Of a stretch of DNA of 64,000 nucleotides, positions 31,059-43,282 are shown piece by piece; within the stretch, counting starts at the first letter, position 1, and each line of letters starts with the position of its first letter. A program made the position numbers and the translations under genes. Origin of the DNA: Lunularia cruciata (Eukaryota > Streptophyta > Marchantiopsida > Lunulariales > Lunulariaceae); contig OX419757.1 in NCBI GenBank assembly GCA_948567375.1, positions 23,994,001-24,058,000 of the forward strand, in the 5' to 3' direction. The notes under the pieces were generated by a model that made no database searches, was not told where the DNA came from, and was given only the letters and a program-made list of their open reading frames with translations.

Positions 31059-32971
31059 TGTGACAACCCGACAAATATCACTTTTGCGGTAATCGGGTAA
31101 GTAAAGTTTGTTCCCGCAGAGATACGAGTCCAAATTGGTCAAATACAAAGTCAAAGTAACAATTGCAGTTCTTCTTGGTTGCGTCTTTAATCTCTCAAGT
31201 AGAAACCACACCCAGAAGAGAGTAATAAGCATTGATTCGCAGTCTTATCACAAATTAACACTCCATAATCACAACTCCATCAAATCTTTCCAAACAATCT
31301 TGATTGTGATGATTCAGGCTCTCCCAAAAATGACACTTCACTGCAAAATGACTTTGCCTCAGAATTGTGTTCCACCCCTCCATTGAAGGCACAACTTCCT
31401 TGATCGAAATTGCTTCACATCAACTTTGCATTGCACTCACAAATGCAGAATACTACCAACACTACAATTCCTCTCAGATCTGTCAAGGTATTGCTTCGAT
31501 TGCACTTCACTCAGGATCAAACACACAGAATGAAAATCAAGGCTGTGGAATCCAACATCCAACAAACACACTGACTTGCACTTCAAATTTCTCCAAACAC
31601 TCACAAACACAAACACAAAGTTGATACTCGGAATCAAGCTCAAGCGACGAGCACTACTTCACAGCACTTCGCTTTATCTATTCTCAAAAACTATGAGCAC
31701 AGAACAACATTTCTATACGAATGCCACTCTTAAGTAGTGAAGCAATTGACATTTCTAACAACTACACCGTTCTACAACAACTTTTTTAACATGCAAATCC
31801 AAAATGACAATGCACCTCTTCATATCTGCCTCTTCAAATCTCAATAACTATTACTAATCCGATCCGATGTCTACTTTGTCATCAACTTTCAAACCCAAAC
31901 CTAAAGTAAATTTACTTCCTACTACTCTATCCTCGGGTTTCACAACTCCTACTTTCTCCACTTATTCTAACACATCTCTTTCCTAATCTGCAATTCCTAT
32001 CATAAGTAAGCTTTCTAAATCTCTATCTATCAACCCACTCTTCTCTAAAGTGTCAAATGTCAAATCCAAAGATACATGCCTTCCTATCTCTCTTACTTCA
32101 GGTCTAACTATTATCAATTCCTTTACTAATTTTATTGTGTCATCATCAAGAATTGTAATTGAAAGCATGAATACACTATCTACACCTTCAATTTGTAACC
32201 CACTTTCCTCTAATCACTCATGTAACTGACCCAAAGACACTTATTGTCTGATCCTGCACTTTGGGTTTATTCACTATTGCTACTTCTCCTTCAATTCATG
32301 TTCCATCTTCAATCAGAACTAAAATTGAAGTCATGGGTATCCTAACTATCTTCTTTCCTTACTCTAACTTCCTCTAATGCTTCCCCCAAGATTCCCAAAG
32401 TCACCTTCATTGCACTCTGACGTCCGACTTCCTTGGATTTAGTCGGTCATCTTAGTCTTGAGGCGAAGTATTTAGACCCGAAGTCATGTAAATCCGAAGT
32501 CCAAAGTACAAAGTCCAAAGTCACATTGACCCAAAGACAATAACCCAAAGTACATCTACTCCAAAAACTTCAAATGCTTCTAACTTCTTTTACATACCTC
32601 CAAACTTTGCAATTTTGGTGGCAATGGAAAGCCTTGAACGATTTGCTTTCAACGAGATATAACACGCTTGATTTGGACTTGGGTGCATTGAGATATAGCC
32701 CCCGCAAGAATCCTGACCTGCAACTTCTATTTCTCCTTTGGGTTTGCCCTCCTTTAACGTCTGATCCAAGTTTTTCCCTCCTCTAACACGAAGTAAACTT
32801 CTTCGGGTTTGATCCAGTCTAAGTCCTTCTTCTTCTTACATGAAGTAGACTCCCTTGGGTCTGATCAAAACACAATTTTGCACTCATTTTTTCTCCATTT
32901 GGTTTCAATTTGGTTTCAGCAAGGCATTTCTTCTTCAAAACTCGTCCAAAATGAAAAATGTGGGTACCACA
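31059..32971 (-). mobile_element. Solo A LTR, short subtype (1.9 kb), target duplication AGCAC
   Basis: AGCAC occurs at 31054-31058 and 32972-32976. In element sense it starts TGTGGTACCCACATTTTTC and ends GGGTTGTCACA. Its first part differs from the long LTRs and matches the other short copy at 43283-45190. Only the C-terminal part of the U3 ORF remains (about 31860-32290), with stops. The TATA position reads CTACTTAAG. Confidence 0.9.
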
Positions 32972-33002
32972 AGCACTCCATGCAACTTTGCAAATTGTGT
33001 AC

Positions 33003-36000
33003 TGTGACAACCCGACAAATATCACTTTTGCAGTAATTGGGTAAGTAAAGGTTGTTCCCGTAGAGATATGATTCAAAATTGGTTAAATACAAAGCAAAGT
33101 AACAATTTTAGTTCTTCTTGGGTTCTTCTTTAATCTCTTAGGTAGAAACTACATCAAGAAGAGAGTAACAAGTTCACAAACTTGAGAACTTGTCATGAAT
33201 GCATACTCCTTAATCACAACATAGTAAATTTTGTCCAAACAAATCTTGATTGTGATGATTCAGATTCTCCCAAAGACCGCACTTCACTGCAAAACGACTT
33301 CACCTTAGAATTGTGTTCCACCCCTCCACTGAAGGCACAATTTCCTTGATCAAAATTGCTTCACATCAACTTTGTACTGCATTCACAAATGCATAATACT
33401 ACCAACACTACAATTCTTCTCAGATTTGTCAAGGCATTGCTCCGATTGTACTTCACTCAAGATCAAACACACAAAATGAAGATCTAGGCTGTGGAATCCA
33501 ACATCCACCAAGCACACTGACGTGCACTTTGAATTTCTCCACACACTCATAAACACAAACACAATGTTGATATTCAAAATTAAGCTCAAGCAACAAGCAC
33601 TAAAAACAACACTTCACTTTATCTATCTTCAGAAAATAGGAAATACTTAACAACATAACACCGTGAATGCTACTCTTAAATAGTGAAGCAAACAACTATT
33701 TAAAAAAATTACCATTCTACAATAACTCTTCTAATCTATAGATCCGAACTGACAATGCAACTCTTCATATCTATCTCTTCAAATCTCAAATCTCTTTCTA
33801 CCCCAATCCGATGTCTACCTTGTCATCGGCTTTCAAACCCGATGATCCCTCTATGATTTCATCATCCTCGTGTCTATCTAAACCTACTCCTAACTCTTCT
33901 ATTTCCACAATTTCTTCACTACAAACTATAATTGAGGTCATGTGCATCTTCTTGTCTCCTTATCTTCTGACCCACTTTTGTCTAATGTATCATTTGACAA
34001 GTCCAAAGACACCTAAATTCCTACTTCTGCAACATTGGGTCTTCATACATCATGCACCTCCCTATGAAGTTTATTTAGTTCCATTCTAATCAGATCTAGC
34101 CTGAGACACACATTGTCTCTCACCTCTAACATTTTCTTATCTACACAATCTTTCAGCCAAATTAATAAATTATTCAACTCTGTATCCTTTGCTTTTCTCT
34201 TACGTGTCTCCTGCACCAACAACTTCAACTCATGCAATCTTGCCTCCTTGAGTTTACCTTCAACTTCTGTGCTTAGCATTGCTTTGATTTCATTGATGAC
34301 TCTACTTACCTCATCCGCTTCTTCTATGACCATAAGCTTCTCCTTCTTCCTCTCTTCTTCCAATTCACTATGATACATTTGGAGTTCGTCTTCAAATTTG
34401 GCCTTCAATGCTTCCTTCTCCCTCTGATTCATAGAGATTTGCTCCTTTGCTACTTGCACCAATCCTCACAACCAGTCTTCTTCTCTACTACGCTTTGCTA
34501 ACTTGCATTGCTAAACTTGATCTTTCTCTGCTGCCTTCTTCTTGAGACTCTCCAACTCCTGCTCCATAACTGTTGCAATTGCTTTCGAGTGAATTAACTC
34601 TACACACGCATCTGCAAGTTCTCCTCTCAACACTTTAACCAACGCAGTCCTCTCTTTCAACTCATTGCAACTCTTTACTAACTCTCCTTGGTCACTTCAA
34701 AGTGCTTACTCCAAAGAACCTCCTCAACCCAAAGTTCTTCGACTTCCATCTCCACCCTCGTTAACTTACTTTGCAACAACAAGGTTTCCACACTCGAGGT
34801 CTTTATTATTGCCAACTCGTCTGGCACCTCGAGATTGGCACTTACCATTTCTATCTTCTTTTGCTAGAGCATCATCAACAACAAACATACTACCTTAGAC
34901 AGATTGTCCACTCCTTTGCACTTTGCTTCATTGGCTCGGCCTTTGGATTCTGACCACTCCACTTCTTGCACCTTGCCTCGAAGTCGTGATCTTTGCACCT
35001 TCAAAGTTTCTTCTTTTGAACTTTCTCCACCTTCTAGAGTAACTTTACTAGGCCCTTGTTTAGGTGCGATCATAAATTTCTTCCCCTTGGTAGTTTAGGG
35101 TTGTGCCACGCTTTCCTCTCCCTTCTTCTTCTCACTTCCTTGTTCAATCAAGAAAACCTTGGGACTCGGCTTTCCGGCATTGGTCGTCAGCTTTTGCATT
35201 TGCTGAACCTTCACTTCGCTTTTGCTGTCATTGCTCAACTCCTCACTTCGTAATGTGAACTCCTCTTCCTCTCCCAACATGTCTTCTTTTGATCTCGTTT
35301 CTCCTTTTGACTCTTCTTCTGATTCTAGCATGGCTTCCTTTGTTCTTCGGAACCTTTTGTGGCTAGATTGTCACAACACAACTCTCAAGCTTGGCTCTCT
35401 TTCTAGCCCTTGGAAGGTCAATTGCTAAAATTTTCTCCTTCCCACTCTTTTTGTAGTACTCATCTCCATTGCATACTCTCTTCATATAATATTGCTCATC
35501 TACATCTGCTTCCTTCCGTAAATCCGGATGGAAGTACGAACACATTTGATTTTGTTCTTTGGAGGTTAGCAAGTTCAACCCAAAATAAAAATGTGCTGCA
35601 AAGGGCACAAAGAATGGTGGTGGCATATCCATTCTCCATCCCAAAACATTTGCCCCACTCTCTGATGCAAACATTTTGCCCAATCTACTACCCCTCCCGC
35701 AAACATTTGGTGAAAGAACATTGTCTGCTGTATAGTAACATAGGTGGTTTGCTCTGGCTTGAACATTGCCATCATCGCGCTTACTATCCCTCTCTACTTG
35801 AGATCTCTATAACTATCTACCTTATACCCATTCTTGGTGCGAGGTTGATTAAACAAATTCCTCACTTCAGCAGTCTCTTCTGAAGCATCACACTTCCGAT
35901 AGAAAGTGGTGCCTCCTACCTCTATTGCTTCTCTTCCCAAAACGACTTTCCAATCCGCCTCCATCCATTGAGCAGGATTCCCTCTCTTCCCCTTGTGCTT

Positions 36001-36751
36001 TGGTCCATCCTTGCAATTGCTTGCTGCAATTTTGACCATGAAACTTGGAAAATTGAAGTTCTTGTTCCAAGCCAGGAACGTGATACAAAGTCTCATCAAG
36101 ACTTTGATCCGCGCTATTACTTCTAATCTCCAAATTGCAAGCCCCCTCACCGTACTATGCTTACTCATTTTTGGGGTCATTGTGTGCTTCCTCACCTTCT
36201 TCTTGTGGAAAATTGTTCCCGAAATCCTAACGCAATCCTCCTCCTGCGGATTTGCAATTTGCATTAATTTGGGTCGACTCTGAATAGGTATCGGGTAGCA
36301 ACTGAACATTGCTTACTTCCTTGCACGACTTGTAATTTTATAGTCCTACGCCAATCGGTCATTCTTCAGTTGCTCCTCCTCTTCAGTCTCCAATTTGGTG
36401 AAGTTGGTTCCGGTCACTATCAAGGACTTCTTGATCCCGAGGTCATTACTTTCTTCCTGCATACTTTCTTGATTGCGTCGACTCCGAAGAAGTTTGTTAC
36501 AAGTTCTTCGGAACTGATCACGCCCAATATGAAGTCTCTCCTTCTTCTTCTTTGTCTTCATCTCTTAAGCTCTTTGGGTCTTTGGGTCTTTGGATCTTGA
36601 CCCTAGGTTGACTTTGGGTTTTACTTCAAACCCCCGCTCCTTCTTATTTCTCCTCAGTTTAGCCCTTTTTAGGCTCATCCACATAAACCCTAAACTTCTT
36701 CTTAACATTTTTCTAAATACTATTCCAAAACAAACAAATGTAGGTACCACA
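33003..36751 (-). mobile_element. Solo A LTR, long type (3.75 kb), target duplication TGTAC/TGCAC
   Basis: Flanked by TGTAC (32998-33002) and TGCAC (36752-36756), a four-of-five match. The ends are the family ends. It contains a diverged copy of the whole U3 ORF. The promoter motif reads CACTATTTAAGAGTAGC on the minus strand near 33670. Removing this LTR and its short neighbour rejoins the LINE frame. Confidence 0.9.
33797..36309 (-). pseudogene. U3 coiled-coil ORF, diverged copy
   Basis: Same layout as 2849-5479: aromatic N-terminal domain with ITFLAWNKNFNFPSFMVKI, then MFKPEQTTYVTIQQTMFFHQ and PFFVPFAAHFYFGLNLL, an acidic middle, and a coiled-coil C-terminus with ELKLLVQETRKRKAKDTELN. The sequence is clearly more diverged than the other copies, yet the domain order and key aromatic runs are kept. 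Frameshifts and stops are frequent. The true start may lie further right (up to about 36560). Confidence 0.65.
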
Positions 36752-36948
36752 TGCACTATGAGCAAAGTTGAGGATGAGCACCATGTATTTGTTGATTGCC
36801 CTTTTTACATGCTTATCAGAGTTAGACATCAAATTACTTGTAGTGATTTCTCAACTCTCTTACGGGTTGAAGCTTCAGCGTTAGGGAAGTATATGACAAA
36901 GATTAGTTTACACCAGACCAGTTTGTTACAGATTGGTCAGATGTCCTA
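36752..36948 (+). pseudogene. LINE ORF C-terminal region, part 2 (Cys/His motif)
   Basis: Joined to 32977-33002 across the nested LTR, it reads CNFANC and then DEHHVFVDCPFYMLIRVRH, a CCHC-like motif found at the C-terminus of many plant LINE proteins. The frame ends at a stop at 36946-36948, shortly before the 3' untranslated region. Confidence 0.75.
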
Positions 36949-37244
36949 GGCTCTTACCTAGGCTTACATTTCATGTATTTTGTATTGTGTTTTCAGCCTT
37001 TTGGCTCTGTGGGTCTTCCGGGCTTTATATTTCATTGTTCTTTGTTCATTGTTCATTGAAGCTTTAACATTAAGGAAGTTTATGACTGAGATTAGTTTAC
37101 ATCAGACCAATTTGTTATAGACTGATTAGATGCCCTAGGCTCTTGCTTAGGCTCACATTTCATGTGTTTTGTATTATGTTTTTAGCCTTTTGACTCTTTG
37201 GGTCTTTTGGGCTTTATATTTCATTGCTGTTGTTTCATAATTGG
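36869..37244 (+). repeat. Tandem duplication of the LINE 3' end (2 x about 187 bp)
   Basis: 36869-37057 and 37058-about 37244 are diverged direct copies. Both start GAAGCTT, contain AGATTAGTTTACA and CCTAGGCTCTT, and end near GGGCTTTATATTTCATTG. The first copy includes the end of the ORF. The divergence between them suggests an old duplication, perhaps present in the source element. Confidence 0.8.
37235..37242. repeat. LINE target-site duplication, right copy (TCATAATT)
   Basis: Matches 27950-27957 exactly and is followed by A'' pol sequence continuing the interrupted frame. Confidence 0.85.
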
Positions 37245-37427
37245 TGCTTCCACTACTTTCTTCTTCAACAACTTTGTTAAAGGTGCAGCTAGCACCGCAT
37301 AGTTAAGCACAAAGCATTTGTAGTACCCAACATGTCCCAAGAAGGCACTCAACTCCAAAATATTTTTGAGCAATTCAAAAGCTGAGATGACTTTCACCTT
37401 CTTGACATCAACTTCAATACCTTGGCT
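37243..37427 (-). pseudogene. A'' RT-RNase H connection fragment
   Basis: This matches about 7010-7215 of A2 (the FLGHVRYYRHF region and the preceding ELRAFL segment) with many substitutions. It is bounded by the LINE on the left and B' on the right; pol resumes at 52605. Confidence 0.8.
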
Positions 37428-37474
37428 TGTGACCCGGCATGTCTCTCACTCAAGATGAACCTCTGATGGCTATT
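37428..37474 (-). repeat. B' 3' LTR, outer part
   Basis: This is the terminal 47 bp of the B LTR on the minus strand (TGTGACCCGGCATGTCTCTC on the plus strand), cut at 37474 by a solo A LTR. The remainder is at 41259-41900. Confidence 0.85.
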
Positions 37475-40400
37475 TGTGACAACCCAAAAAATATCACTTT
37501 TGCGGTAATTGGGTAAGTAAAGTCTGTTCCCGCAGAGATACGAGTCAGATCCAAATACAAAGTCAAATAGTACATGTAGTTCTTCTTGATTGTGTTTTTA
37601 AACTCTCAAGTAGAAACCACACCCAGAAGAGAGTAACAAGCACTGATTTGTAGTCTTGTCACAAATTAACACTCCTTAATCACAACACCTTCAATTCTTT
37701 CCAAACAATCTTGATTGTGATGATTCAGGCTCTCCCAAAAATGGAACTTCATTGCAAAATGACTTTGCCTCAAAATTGTGTTCCACCCCTCCATTGAAGG
37801 CACAACTTCCTCAATCAAAATTTCTTCACATCAACACTGTGATGCACTCACAAATGCAGGATACTACCAACACTACAATTCCTATCAGATCTGTCAAGGC
37901 ATTGCTTCGATTGCACTTCACTCAAGATCAAACACATAGAATGAAGATCAAGGCTGCGGAATCCAACATCCAACAAGCACACTAACTTGCACTTCAAATT
38001 TCTTCACACACTCACAATTACAAACACAAAGTTGATACTTGGAATCAAGCTCAAGCGACGAGCACTACTTCACAACACTTTGCTTTATCTATTCTCTGAA
38101 ATAATGAGCACTAACTAACATAATACTGTGAATGCCTCTCTTAAATAGTGAAGCAAACGACAATTATTTTCCTAATGTACCTCTTCCTAACAACTCTACA
38201 AACCTATAGATCCAAAATGACAATGCACCTCTTCATATCTTAAAATTGTTACTACTCCGATCCAATGTATATTTCTTCCTCGGCTTTCAAACCCAAAGTA
38301 ACTTTACTTCCTACTACTCTATCCTCGGGTTTCATAACTCCTACATCCTCTACCAAATCTAACAGTTCTCTTTCTTGATATGAAATTTCACTAGTGGGTA
38401 ATCTATCTAACTCCTTATCTCCCGACCCACTCTTCTCTAATGTCTCCAATGGTAACTCTGAAGACATCTGCACTCCTACTTCATCTACTTTGGGTTTTGC
38501 TCTAACATCCTTCTGAAGTTTATCTATCTCTAATTTCACTAAGTCTAATCTAATTGTGATATTGTCTTCTACTTCCAATATCTTCCTATCTACACGAGTT
38601 CTTAGACTGATCAACAAAGCATTCAAGTCTTTGTCCTTTGCATGTCTCCTCCTTGTCTCTTGCACCAACAACTTCAACTCATTCAGCCTTGTCTCTTTGA
38701 TACGCACACTGGCCTCCGTACTCAACATTGCATTCATCCTGATTACAATCTCCTTCAATGGCTCCAATCTCATTTTCCTCTCCCATTCTCGATCTGCAAG
38801 CCAATCTTCTCAGTACATTGCCAATTTTGCTTCAAACTCTGCTTTCACAGCCTCCTTCTCCTTCTCCTTTTGTACAATCTTCTCCTCTTGATTGCAAAGT
38901 AACTCTCTCAACCTCTCTTCTTCTCTATACCGCACTATCAACTCTCATTGCCACAACTGCTTCTTCTCTTCTACACTCTCCATCACCCTATCAAGCTCTT
39001 GTTCCTTCTCAGCTACTCTTGCCATAGCATGGATAATCTCTAATCTCAAGTCAGCAAACTACTGCTTCATGATTTCATACTCATCTACTTGTCTTTTTGT
39101 TGTTATGTCACTCTGCTCTATGAGTTCCTCTCGATTCCTTGCTTCTCTCTTCAAGTTCTCAATCACTTGATTTTGTACTATTGCATCAACTCGTAGTACT
39201 TCCCTTTCCTCCTCACCTTGGATTATATTCTTCTTCAATTCCGAGTTCTCTTCTTCCAATCGGCCCAACACCTGCAACACAATCTTCACCTTTGGACACT
39301 TCGACTGCATCTCCTTCTTCCTATGTTCTAACTTCACCAATAAGGGACACACAACTTCCTGTAGGTACTCCACTCCTTCATTCACGGCTACTTTGACTTG
39401 TGGAGTGATCTCCTTCTTCACCTCTTCTTCTCTCGATACTTGCCTTCTTAGCTGCAGCCGTTGTATCAGAATAGATGCTTCACTTCCCAAACTTGCATTC
39501 TCCTCTTCTCTTACCTTTCTTGGCCTTGCTTCACACTTCACCTTTTGCCCAGAACAAAATCCTTGTTGAATGGTAATTTTTCTCTTTTCTGGCTCTAACA
39601 CTTCATCTTCTAACTTTGCATTACCTTCCTCCTCTATCTCCATTGTGGCTGCTTCTTCTTTGGGTACCAATGTCATCTCTCTTCCATTGTCACTGTCACT
39701 ACTTGTGTCTCCACTCTATAGTGTGAGCTTGGGTTCTTCTTTTCTTTCCGAGTCTTTGGACTTGCACTCGGCTTTGCCCTCCAATTCTTCCTCCGATGAT
39801 GCAATTACCATCATACCTTTCCTCGGGTTTACCCTTATGGTATTCCGAGGTCTTATTTTCTTGATCTCTCACCTCCTAGTCTCGTCAACTCCTCTTCTTC
39901 AACTTTGGAGTACTCACGTCCAACTGCACACTCTTCCCCATCTGCACGTACTACTCATCACTACTCTTGATCTGAAGAATGTATTGTTGTTCCTCCGTGT
40001 CAACCTCCTTTCTTAAATTGGGATGGAAATGTGACACCATTCTATTGCGCTCTGCCACATTGAGCAAGGTCAGCCCTAGATAAAAATGTATTGCAAATGG
40101 CACAATGTAATGCGGAGGTGATTTATCCTACAAATTCCACACCATCTATTGTGTTTGCCCATGAAAGCACTTTGTCCAGTTAATCGGCTCTCCTAGAAAC
40201 ATCTTATGGAAGAATACCGCTTGGTGCTTCATCACATAAGTCATTCTCTCCAGCTTCAAGATTGCCATTAGAGTACTCACGATCCCTTGCTTGATAGGAT
40301 CCTTGTAAATCTCTACTTTGTATCCATTCTTTGTGTGCTTTGAAGAGAAAGCATCTCTCACCTCCTAGGTTTCTTCTGCTACCTCTTGCTTCCCCAAGAA

Positions 40401-41253
40401 CATGGCACCCTGCTCCATGCTTGCTTCTCTTTTGAGTACAAATCTCTAATCTGACTCCGTCCAGTGAGCTTGATTATCTCTCTTCCCTTCTTCCTCGGGG
40501 CCATCAAGACATCTACTCTTGATTATTTCAGTCATGAACCTTGGAAAGCTCACATTCTAGTTCCATGCCAAGAATGTGAATCAAAGTCTGCTCAAGACTT
40601 CAATTCTTGCAATCACATCTAACCTCCAAGTTGCATGATTTCTCATTGCAAATTTGGAGTTCTTCTTCCCTCCTCCCATCTTTCTTTCTTCCTCACTGGG
40701 CTGGGAACTATTCTTCTTACTGACTCCTAGATTAGCTCTCTCAAATTCTCCCCTACACACCAATGCGTCTTCAACTCTACTTCCCTTCCCATAATCTCCT
40801 ACAGGACAACTTCTTAACGGCAAAGGAAAATTGCTTGTCATTGCTTTGTCTTTAGCCCAATTTGTATAGAGTCACGCCTTCTTTGTCTCTCTTCAATTTG
40901 AGTTTCTACCAAGAAATCACACCTCTTGCATGCTCATGTCACTCTCAAGTGTCCTTCATGTGTATGACTGCCGTTTTTTAACGGTCCATTCTTGAATCTC
41001 TCGCCCCAAAGGAAAGTTTTTACACTGTCCTTGCCTCGGGTTGAGCACCCCCGATATGAAGACTCCTTACTTTGGGTTGTATGCTGACAAGGCAATTCCG
41101 AGTACTTTGCCTTATGACCCGAAGCCACATTACCTTGGGTTTCATCTTGAAGAATCTTTTCTTTGCCTTCTTTGGCCATACAAGCACAATCTGACTTCTT
41201 TATATACTTCTTCTTCTCCATTTCAAAAAAAACCAAAAAATGTGGGTACCACA
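37475..41253 (-). mobile_element. Solo A LTR, long type (3.78 kb), target duplication CTATT
   Basis: CTATT at 37470-37474 and 41254-41258 is an exact 5-bp duplication. The termini are TGTGGTACCCACA... and ...GGTTGTCACA in element sense. The U3 ORF lies inside (38252-40841). This is strong evidence that the ORF belongs to the LTR, not to internal sequence. The promoter motif CACTATTTAAGAGAGG is kept near 38150. Confidence 0.93.
38252..40841 (-). pseudogene. U3 coiled-coil ORF in a solo LTR
   Basis: Colinear with 2849-5479: MTSNFPLPLRSCP near the start, the GVEYLQEVVCPLLVKLEHRK coiled-coil entry, ILQ/ELK heptads, and a C-terminus ending EEEIYIGSE. Several stops and frame changes separate the pieces (40841-40581, 40361-40146, 39676-39059, 38773-38252). 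The protein is as described for the best copy. Confidence 0.72.
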
Positions 41254-41258
41254 CTATT

Positions 41259-41900
41259 ATGGTAGCGCACTATGGACTAAGAAGGCAAGGAACCCCAACT
41301 CCATCATACTTCTCCAAGGTTAATACTCCAAGACTCAAGACATTACTCACTATAGAACTCAATGAGAGAGATAGTTGCAAATGAAAGGATGATGAGTACC
41401 TCCTCACCACATGTTTATATACTTGTGAAATAGTTACATACCAAAGTTACTAATTACCGTAGTAACTCAAGTTACTAGACTAAAAGTCAAGTTAAGTCAA
41501 AAAGTAGAAAGGAATATCCATTCACATGGGCATATTCCACTAGCATGTGATCTTATCTTGACCCAACAACTAAGTCAATGATTCCTTCACATGGGCTATC
41601 CTTGGATTATAGAAAAATCCAAATCAAAAAGGCTTGCGGGCCCAAGAGTTCTCAACTCTTTCCTCAAAGGCAAACACCTAGGAATAATACCAAGTCAACA
41701 CACTAGAATCCAAAATAGTGGTGCTCATCTTTTCCACTTCTTCTAAAGTAAGGTCCCCTCTATCTTAGCTATGACTAACTCTAGCTAATAATGACTAATG
41801 TTGAACCATCCTTTATTGCTATATAAATAATATCTCTCAAGTACTTGTAATACCAAGCTAAATATCACAATACCACACACATGCACAAATGGGTGTTACA
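41259..41900 (-). repeat. B' 3' LTR, inner part
   Basis: B LTR sequence on the minus strand from the solo LTR boundary to GGGTGTTACA at 41900. It contains the TATA box (41414-41421 on the plus strand as TTTATATA). A G-rich polypurine tract follows at 41901-41916. Confidence 0.87.
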
Positions 41901-43282
41901 TTTATTCCCCCACTAAGTTTTTGCTTTGTCCTCAAAGTGAAGGTCTCTCTACCTTCTATGATATATCTTCAACTTATCATGGTTAATCCTATCAAAATGT
42001 CTTCCTCCCAACTTCTTATATCATAAGTGTAATTGCCCCACACCTTCTCCACTATGAAAGGTCCAAAGTACTTAGGCAAAAACTTCTTTTACACTCTTAA
42101 ATCAAATAGAATCAAACAACATTACCCAATCAACTTCTTGAAAAGGCTCCACCTTCTTCTTGCCTGGCCTCTTGTCATAGCTCTCCTTTTGTTTCCGTTG
42201 GGCTTGCTCCACTCAAAACATAGCAATTGCTCTTGCCTCTTCCAACTCCATGAGTTGTTCCTTCTTTGACTTCTTTGCATCACCTCCTTGTGCTTTCTTC
42301 AATCTCCTATGAATGCTTTGGAAGGTAGGAAGATCAAAGTGAATAGTTAAGGTAGACTCAATATTGTATACCAATTGAAATGGAGAATACCCGGTGGAAG
42401 TCTTCATGGTTGTCCTATACTCGCACAAAACTACATGAATCCTCTTGTCCTAATGATGTTTAGCCCCCTCCATTTTTACATCTTTGGCCAACATCATGCA
42501 CAAGGTATGATTGGTTCTATGATTGGCCAAGCCATTAGAATTTGGCTTCTAGGATGTAGTTACTCTATGTGTGATAGAGAAATGTCATAGCATGACTATA
42601 GTAATGCTTCCTATAAACTCTCCTCCTCTATCAAAAACCAACTCCAAAGGGCATCCAAACATAGTGATAATGTGTTCATAAAGAAATCTACCAACTTCAT
42701 CTTCATTCTTGTCCCTCAATGGTCTAGCCTCAACCCACTTGGTAAGGTAATTAGTAACTACCACAATATACCAATTTTTCCTTGGGGTTCTATTGATAGG
42801 ACCTACAAAATCAATTCCCCACTTCTCAAAAGGTTCTAGCAATGGAATTGATCTAAGTAGTGGAGTGGATATAGACTTTCTAGCAAAAGCTTGACAAACA
42901 TAACAAGTTTTTCAATAATCAAGACAATCCTTGAAAAATCCCTCTCCAATAGTAACCTACATCTAGAATCTTGAAAGCAATCACCTTTCATGCAAAGTAT
43001 ACTCCACACACTAAACCTTCATGAAATTCCTTTATAAGGTAGGATAGACTCTTCCTTACCCATTGCTCTTCAGAGTAGACCATCCGCTCCTTGGTAAAAA
43101 AGAATATCCTCCACCATTGTGTAAGGTCTAGATTGCTACAAGGGCCTTCCTCTCTCTAGCATACATCCCTTCTGGATAGTTACCTCTTGTCACAAAATCC
43201 ACAATCTCCTTATAATCCATTGGAACCTCTTGAGTGACTAAGATTGTCATGAGTTCCTCATCCGGGAAGGAATCATCCACTA
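41901..43282 (-). pseudogene. B' integrase, C-terminal and core part
   Basis: On the minus strand: WGIDFVGPINRTPRKNWYIV (first Asp), LELVFDRGGEFIGSI (second Asp, intact here), then a decayed NSNGL region where the Glu is no longer clear, and YRTTMKTSTGYSPFQLVY. A stop near 42587 and frame changes break it. The solo LTR at 43283 cuts it upstream of the zinc region. Confidence 0.82.

Larger units (their letters stand above)
27958..37234 (+). mobile_element. LINE retrotransposon, carrying two nested solo A LTRs
   Basis: This non-LTR retrotransposon has an apurinic-type endonuclease, RT and a C-terminal Cys/His motif, flanked by an 8-bp target duplication. Only about 108 bp precede the endonuclease and no ORF1 is seen, so it is probably 5' truncated. 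Solo A LTRs sit at 31059-32971 and 33003-36751 with 26 bp of LINE plus target-site bases between them. The 3' untranslated region is duplicated in tandem and there is no poly(A) tail. Confidence 0.88.
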
